From: JAJCYX01 sp965243825
GTDB lineage: Bacteria; Chloroflexota; Dehalococcoidia; Lucifugimonadales; Lucifugimonadaceae
Assembly: GCA_965243825.1 (NCBI GenBank)
Contig: CBDEVT010000001.1
Span: forward strand, 1,116,001-1,180,000
DNA length: 64,000 bases
Direction of reading: 5' to 3'
In this document: positions 59,437-64,000 of the stretch, piece after piece
Position numbering within the stretch: the stretch's first letter is position 1
Layout: every line of letters starts with the position of its first letter
The notes under the pieces: generated by a model
What the model saw: the letters and a program-made list of their open reading frames with translations, nothing else
Told to the model about the DNA's origin: nothing
The model's database searches: none
Position numbers and translations under genes: made by a program

Positions 59437-59449
59437 GTCAATAGTTGAC
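59437..59449. promoter_or_regulatory. Candidate MarR operator palindrome
   Basis: GTCAA-TAG-TTGAC, a perfect 5+5 palindrome in the divergent region. Directly after it the TGTAAAG heptamer occurs twice, about 15 bases apart (near 59451 and 59466). On the minus strand TTGACA at about 59435 is a good -35 for the regulator gene. This arrangement fits a MarR site covering divergent promoters. Confidence 0.5.
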
Positions 59450-59545
59450 TTGTAAAGTATTGATATGTAAAGATTCCACAGTATGCTCTCAACCGACGAG
59501 CGCGAGCAGGCCTGAGGCCCGAATAACATCTTCATGGAGGACGAG

Positions 59546-60442
59546 ATGAACCAGTCAGAAAACGGCAGGAAAATCCTGATGATTGGTGCAACGGGCAATG
59601 TTGGAAGCCTCGTCACTCCAACTTTGTTGGAACGCGGCGGAGACGTCCGATGCATGGTCCGGGATGAAGCCAAAGCTGCGCACCTGAAAGAAGCAGGAGC
59701 TGAAATCGTGCTGGGTGATCTTGATGACCAGTCTTCGCTCGAGCGCGCAATGAACGGCATCGACACCGTGTTCCTCGTGATTGCGAACAGTCAGCGCATA
59801 GAGCAGCAGGGACGAAACGCCATCGATGCGGCTGTGAGCGCGGGCGTTAGAAGGCTAATCCGCTACTCGGCGATTAAGACCGGATTCGACGCAAACCTGC
59901 GTTCTCAAGGTATGCAGGCAAAGGTTGACGAGGTGCTTGAATCGTCAGGTCTCGAATACTCGCATGTGCGTCCCACAAACTACATGCAGCTCTACTTGAT
60001 GGCTTCCGCAACAGTCCAATCGGACTCGGCAATGTACTTCCCATTTGGCGACGGAAAGATCGGCATGGCAGATGTACGTGACATAGCGGACGCCGCCGTA
60101 GAGGTGATAACCGGTGAAGGACATGAAGGGAAGGCATATTCGATCACTGGTCCCGAAGCAGTCAACCTGCACCAGGTAGCTGGCGCGATCTCGGAAGCGA
60201 TCGGCAGGAAAGTGTCTTATGCGGACACTCCCGAAGAGGCCATTCGTGACGGCTTACTGTCATCCGGCATGGATGAGTGGCTCGTGGACGAATACATGGC
60301 CTTTTTCAGGGCATTCAAGCTCGGGCACATGGATATGGTCACAAGCGATTTCGAGAAGTTGACGGGCCGCAAACCTCGCACGATTAGAGATTTCGCACGC
60401 GATTACGCCAGCGTGTTCAGTCCAGAGACGGTAACCACTTAG
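59546..60442 (+). CDS. NmrA-like NAD(P)-binding protein
   Basis: 298-residue atypical SDR of the NmrA/NAD(P)H:quinone-oxidoreductase-2 (QorB) type. Seen: I-G-A-T-G-N-V-G-S with the G-x-x-G-x-x-G loop near residue 10, V-L-G-D-L-D-D near 50, Y-S-A-I-K-T and R-P-T-N-Y-M-Q near 140, G-x-I-G-M-A-D-V-R-D-I near 165. No Tyr-Lys pair of classical SDRs. The ATG at 59546 follows GGAGGACGAG and is the best start. Divergent from MarR: likely a stress-induced redox sensor or quinone reductase. Confidence 0.92.
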   Translation: MNQSENGRKILMIGATGNVGSLVTPTLLERGGDVRCMVRDEAKAAHLKEAGAEIVLGDLDDQSSLERAMNGIDTVFLVIANSQRIEQQGRNAIDAAVSAGVRRLIRYSAIKTGFDANLRSQGMQAKVDEVLESSGLEYSHVRPTNYMQLYLMASATVQSDSAMYFPFGDGKIGMADVRDIADAAVEVITGEGHEGKAYSITGPEAVNLHQVAGAISEAIGRKVSYADTPEEAIRDGLLSSGMDEWLVDEYMAFFRAFKLGHMDMVTSDFEKLTGRKPRTIRDFARDYASVFSPETVTT

Positions 60443-60521
60443 GGTTCGGCGGCACCTGACCGTGGGTGGTGCTAACCTGCCATAGCTCGGGGAACAACCA
60501 ATCTCGGTGAGGTAGGCACAC

Positions 60522-62870
60522 TTGGTTGCACAACCAGCCACCCGGCTAGACGATATTCGAGCCAGCGTACGAGACCGCGTTTTATGGCTTGCGACCTCTA
60601 TCGTCAATCACGCCAACAACGTACGCCCGAATAGCGACGGTACGAAAGTTGGCGGCCATCAGTCTTCATCGGCATCCTCGGTTGCCATCCTGACCGCGCT
60701 GTTCTTTGAGGCGATGGACAAGGACGATCGGATCGCGATCAAGCCTCATGCTTCGCCTGTCTTTCATGCCATCCAGTATCTACTCGGCAACCTTGATGTG
60801 TCGTACCTGGAGCGGTTCCGAGCGTATGGCGGGCTGCAGGCTTACCCCAGCAGGACCAAGGACCCGGAGACAGTCGATTTCTCAACCGGATCTGTTGGAT
60901 TGGCAGGTCCAGCGGCCGCATTCGGTGCGCTCACTCGCGATTACCTGGATACCCATGATTTGAACCCGACAAGCGGTCGGTTCTACGCGCACCTGGGCGA
61001 TGCCGAACTAGATGAGGGCTCGATGTGGGAGGCCGTGATCGAACCGGCTCTCGCAGGAGTTGATCGTTGCACATGGGTGATCGATGTGAATCGCCAGAGC
61101 CTCGACCGCGTCGTTCCCGGCATCCGAGTCCGGCAGTTTATGGACATGCTGAAGGCGAACGGCTGGTCGGTCTTCACTGCCAAGTATGGAGACCGCCTGA
61201 CCGAGCTGATGGAACGGCCGAACGGCGAAGCGCTGCGGAAGCGCATCGATGAAATGTCCAACGAGGAGTACCAGGGTCTTCTTGTTTCAGATGTGGCCGA
61301 GTTGCGTGACCGTTTGCTAGAGGGTGCCGGAAACGGACGTTCGAAACTGCAGAGATGTATCGCAGACGTGCCGGATGCGGAGCTTTACGAGCGGATCACG
61401 AACCTTGGTGGTCAGGACGTCGGTTACCTTGTCCGATTGCTGAAACAGGCGAACGCGGTATCGGGTCCTTCAGCGGTGTTTGCATACACGGTCAAAGGCT
61501 GGGGTCTTCAAAGTGCTGCTGACCCCCGCAACCATGCGGCGTTGTTGACCTCTGAGCAGTACGAGCAGTTTGCTGAAGCCACTGGCAGGAGCATCGAACA
61601 CCCCTGGGAACGCTTTCTCGAAGATAGTGCCGAGCACGAGTACATCGACGCGGCAATTAAACGCCTCGGGATTCGCGATCAGAGTGACGAGCCGCCTCTC
61701 GAATTCTCCGATACATCACTCTCTATCCCTAACACCGCATCGACCCAGGACGCGTTTGGCAGAGTGCTTCTTGAGCTCGACCGGACTTCGCCTGAGTCAT
61801 CCGACCGAATCGTTACCACTTCGGCAGACGTCGCAACGTCCACCGGACTTTCGTCGTGGATCAACCGGGCGGGTGTCTGGGCAAGGCATGAGGACCCTGA
61901 CTACCTCGGCTTCGGTGAAAGGCTCCTGAAGTGGATTCAGAGGCCGGAAGGCCGCCACATCGAGCTCGGTCTGACCGAGATGAACATGTTCCTGCTGCTC
62001 TCTCAGCTGGGGCTGGCCGACAGAATGTCTGGCAAGCGTCTCATACCAATCGGCACTGTCTACGACCCGTTCATCGCTCGCGGCACGGACGCCCTGCTGA
62101 ACGGCCTTTACCAGGAATCACGTTTCATCCTCGTCGCCACGCCTTCTGGTGTCTCATTGAGCACCGAGGGCGGCGCGCACCAGGGCCTCATAACTCCGTC
62201 ACTGGGTATCAACACCCCGGGTATCACATACTTCGAGCCGGCGTTTGCGAGGGAAGTCGAATGGATCATGCTGGACGCCGTCCGGTCGATAGGGTCCGGG
62301 CAGGGCGAGTCCTACATGCTGCGTCTCAGTACCAAGCCTGTGGATCAGACGCTATTCCCTGAGACTGATCAGAACCGTGAGGCACTGCGAGACGCGGTAC
62401 TCGGCGGTGCTTACCGCTACAAGTCGGCGCCTTCCGACAGCGAAGCGATACTCAATCTGTTTGCGGTCGGTGCCATGGCAGATGAGGCCATACATGCCAT
62501 GGAACCGCTTGAGCGAGAAGGAATCGGCGTGAACCTGTTCATCGTCACGAGCCCGGATCTGCTCTACCGAAGCCTGACTGACGCGACCTCGGGTGAACAG
62601 TCAGGAGAAGATAGCGGGCAGTGGGACCCGACAGGTCTTCTCGAAGAAACGGAGATTGGAAAACCGGTGTTGAGCGTGATCGATGGGCACCCGCATGCCA
62701 TGTCATTTCTCGGTGCGGCGCTTGACTGTCCCTCCAGCGCACTGGGCGTAGAAAATTTCGGACAGTCAGGCTCACGCGCTGATATCTATCGACACTTCGG
62801 TGTTGACGCGCAAGGGATCTACGAAGCGGGGCTCGGGCTGGTCGATCGATGGCGACGCCGAAGCATCTAG
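60522..62870 (+). CDS. Homodimeric pyruvate dehydrogenase E1/transketolase-like ThDP enzyme
   Basis: 782-residue thiamine-diphosphate enzyme of the AceE/transketolase superfamily, shorter than the ~890-residue AceE. Seen: N-terminal H-Q-S-S-S-A-S-S near residue 46, the ThDP site G-D-A-E-L-D-E with the Asn in D-V-N-R-Q-S-L-D (about 160-195), L-T-E-M-N-M-F near 486 (catalytic Glu) and a C-terminal transketolase domain (about 640-780). No E2 or E3 gene is near. So it may be an orphan E1 or a distinct ThDP enzyme. TTG 60522 chosen; ribosome site GAGGTAGG precedes. Confidence 0.9.
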   Translation: MVAQPATRLDDIRASVRDRVLWLATSIVNHANNVRPNSDGTKVGGHQSSSASSVAILTALFFEAMDKDDRIAIKPHASPVFHAIQYLLGNLDVSYLERFRAYGGLQAYPSRTKDPETVDFSTGSVGLAGPAAAFGALTRDYLDTHDLNPTSGRFYAHLGDAELDEGSMWEAVIEPALAGVDRCTWVIDVNRQSLDRVVPGIRVRQFMDMLKANGWSVFTAKYGDRLTELMERPNGEALRKRIDEMSNEEYQGLLVSDVAELRDRLLEGAGNGRSKLQRCIADVPDAELYERITNLGGQDVGYLVRLLKQANAVSGPSAVFAYTVKGWGLQSAADPRNHAALLTSEQYEQFAEATGRSIEHPWERFLEDSAEHEYIDAAIKRLGIRDQSDEPPLEFSDTSLSIPNTASTQDAFGRVLLELDRTSPESSDRIVTTSADVATSTGLSSWINRAGVWARHEDPDYLGFGERLLKWIQRPEGRHIELGLTEMNMFLLLSQLGLADRMSGKRLIPIGTVYDPFIARGTDALLNGLYQESRFILVATPSGVSLSTEGGAHQGLITPSLGINTPGITYFEPAFAREVEWIMLDAVRSIGSGQGESYMLRLSTKPVDQTLFPETDQNREALRDAVLGGAYRYKSAPSDSEAILNLFAVGAMADEAIHAMEPLEREGIGVNLFIVTSPDLLYRSLTDATSGEQSGEDSGQWDPTGLLEETEIGKPVLSVIDGHPHAMSFLGAALDCPSSALGVENFGQSGSRADIYRHFGVDAQGIYEAGLGLVDRWRRRSI

Positions 62871-62892
62871 CAGAAGCTCTTCGCAGCTAACT

Positions 62893-63864
62893 TCATGCCA
62901 GCACCTCTTCGTTGAGAACGTTAATCGGGCTGCCTTGCAGCCAGGCAGCCACGTTTTTGACTGACTCGACGTAGAAGTTACGCAAGGTTTCACCGGTGTT
63001 GTAGCCCAGGTGCGGCGCGAGCAGCACGTTATCGAGTTCAAGCAGCGGGTGATCGGCCGGTAGCGGCTCTATGTCGTAAACGTCCAGCGCAGCACCCGTG
63101 ATCTTCTTCTGCTGCAAAGCGTCGATGAGCGCCGTTTCCTGGACTATTGGACCGCGCGACGTGTTGACCAGGAACGCCGATTCTTTCATGAGGTCGAACT
63201 CATTCGCAGTCACCCAGCCACGGCTCAGGTCGGTCAGTGGGACATGGATCGACAGAATGTCTGAGCGGGAGAACAGCCCTTCCCATGACACCAGCTCAAC
63301 GTGGTTTGCCTTTGCGCGGGCTTCATCCAGCGTTGGGCCCCAGGCGATCACGTCCATGTCGAAAAAATTGCCGTAGCCGGCGACGAGGGTGCCAAGTTTG
63401 CCCATGCCGAGAATCCCCAGGGTTTTGCCGCCCAGGCTTTCGGCATTCCTGGTCTGCCAGCGCCCCTCACGCATCTGCCGATCTTCCCACGCGATATGCC
63501 GAGAGACTGCAAGAATCAGTGCCCACGCAAGCTCGGCGGTTGAGTTTCCCCGAGTCGGCCCACCGCGTGTGCCACAAACCGCGATGCCAAGTTCGTTTGC
63601 GGCCTCCATGTCAACATTCGCCTGTCTACCGCCCGTACCGGCGATCAGTTTCAGATTTGGCAGACGCTCAAGCACCTCTCGCGGGAAGCGAGTCCGCTCG
63701 CGCATCGTCATCAATACGCTGTACGGTTCCAATCTCGCGACGAGGGCATCCTGATCGTGCAGCGTGTCGTGAAAAATATCGACCTGAGCGTCACCAAGAG
63801 AGCTCCAATCGACCTCGTTTTCGGCGACATGCAGATAGTCATCAAGAACGGCGATGCGCGTCAT
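62893..63864 (-). CDS. D-2-hydroxyacid dehydrogenase (NAD-binding)
   Basis: 323-residue D-isomer-specific 2-hydroxyacid dehydrogenase. Seen: A-G-T-G-G-R near residue 82, the NAD loop L-G-M-G-K-L-G near 150, the Arg of V-N-T-S-R-G-P near 238, Glu of Y-D-I-E-P near 265 and His of A-P-H-L-G-Y near 285, so the Arg-Glu-His active-site set is complete. Substrate (phosphoglycerate, glyoxylate or other) unknown. ATG 63864; the last 136 bases of the window contain no visible gene. Confidence 0.94.
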   Translation of the reverse strand: MTRIAVLDDYLHVAENEVDWSSLGDAQVDIFHDTLHDQDALVARLEPYSVLMTMRERTRFPREVLERLPNLKLIAGTGGRQANVDMEAANELGIAVCGTRGGPTRGNSTAELAWALILAVSRHIAWEDRQMREGRWQTRNAESLGGKTLGILGMGKLGTLVAGYGNFFDMDVIAWGPTLDEARAKANHVELVSWEGLFSRSDILSIHVPLTDLSRGWVTANEFDLMKESAFLVNTSRGPIVQETALIDALQQKKITGAALDVYDIEPLPADHPLLELDNVLLAPHLGYNTGETLRNFYVESVKNVAAWLQGSPINVLNEEVLA

Positions 63865-64000
63865 ATGGGGGCTCCCAATCTCGATCCTGTCTCAGCCAAC
63901 CGGTACGGAATGTTATCTCTAACGCGCCTTCTATCAGATGCTGGCCAGAACGCCGAAGTTGGCCCGGAAGCACTGCATCCGTTCGAAATACTGATAGTTG

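Noticed and set aside
1..64000. tRNA, rRNA, CRISPR, insertion sequences, prophage
   Set aside because: No T-loop-like GGTTCGAATCC sequences, rRNA segments, direct repeats with spacers, transposases or integrases were recognised; the recombinase-like segment in the GreA protein has no catalytic domain.

Overview
The window reads as a typical bacterial chromosome segment of about 56% GC, densely coded on both strands, with no rRNA, tRNA, CRISPR array, insertion sequence or prophage that I can recognise. Gene content points to Chloroflexota, most likely a marine SAR202/Dehalococcoidia-like lineage. This is inference: the signs are a CaiB/BaiF CoA transferase, an enolase-superfamily enzyme, a GlcD/GlcF-like FAD/Fe-S fusion, many lipoproteins with Pro/Thr-rich spacers, three tandem universal stress proteins, and a YidC without the large Gram-negative periplasmic domain. 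No taxonomic marker was searched.

Layout. 1-8.5 kb: enolase-superfamily enzyme, DUF488, dCMP deaminase, trpB, a universal stress protein, CoA transferase, PAP2 phosphatase, alpha/beta hydrolase. 8.6-19.6 kb: SDR, HtrA-like lipoprotein protease and a four-gene ABC exporter (two large FtsX/MacB-type permeases, two ATPases). 19.6-30 kb: purE-purK, a second hydrolase, PIG-L deacetylase, MazG, HpcH aldolase, a CARDB-metallopeptidase lipoprotein, histidine phosphatase, an APH-kinase/P-loop fusion. 30-38.6 kb, minus strand: GreA-like factor, TerC, FAD/Fe-S oxidase, universal stress protein, DUF3179 lipoprotein, transaldolase-like protein, SRPBCC protein. 38.9-43.1 kb: rpmH-rnpA-yidD-(beta-propeller lipoprotein)-yidC-jag. 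43.4-53.3 kb: PfkB kinase, thioredoxin-like protein, deazaflavin-type oxidoreductase, methyltransferase, ATP-grasp, thioesterase, MFS, phosphotransferase, ZU5-like lipoprotein. 53.7-64 kb: uvrA, a SelW-like selenoprotein, universal stress protein, MarR/NmrA pair, a homodimeric E1/transketolase-like enzyme and a D-2-hydroxyacid dehydrogenase.

The main discovery is two genes with an in-frame UGA that looks like selenocysteine. One is a SelW/Rdx-family protein with a CxxU motif (57418-57678). The other is a DUF3179 lipoprotein (31185-32693) whose UGA falls exactly where the family normally has the first Cys of a C-x-x-C, giving U-x-x-C. Downstream of both UGAs I find the same geometry: 15 nt, a 6-bp stem, a 6-nt apical loop and the 6-bp return strand, matching the general form of a bacterial SECIS element. 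I know of no description of selenocysteine in DUF3179. No selA, selB, selD or tRNA-Sec lies in the window, so the host genome must supply them if this is right.

Other points of interest: a GreA homologue with an N-terminal recombinase-like SAM domain, an ABC ATPase with an AbrB-like tail, an SDR lacking the catalytic Lys, a beta-propeller lipoprotein in the yidC cluster, and an A7 run that appears to split the N-terminus of an ABC permease.
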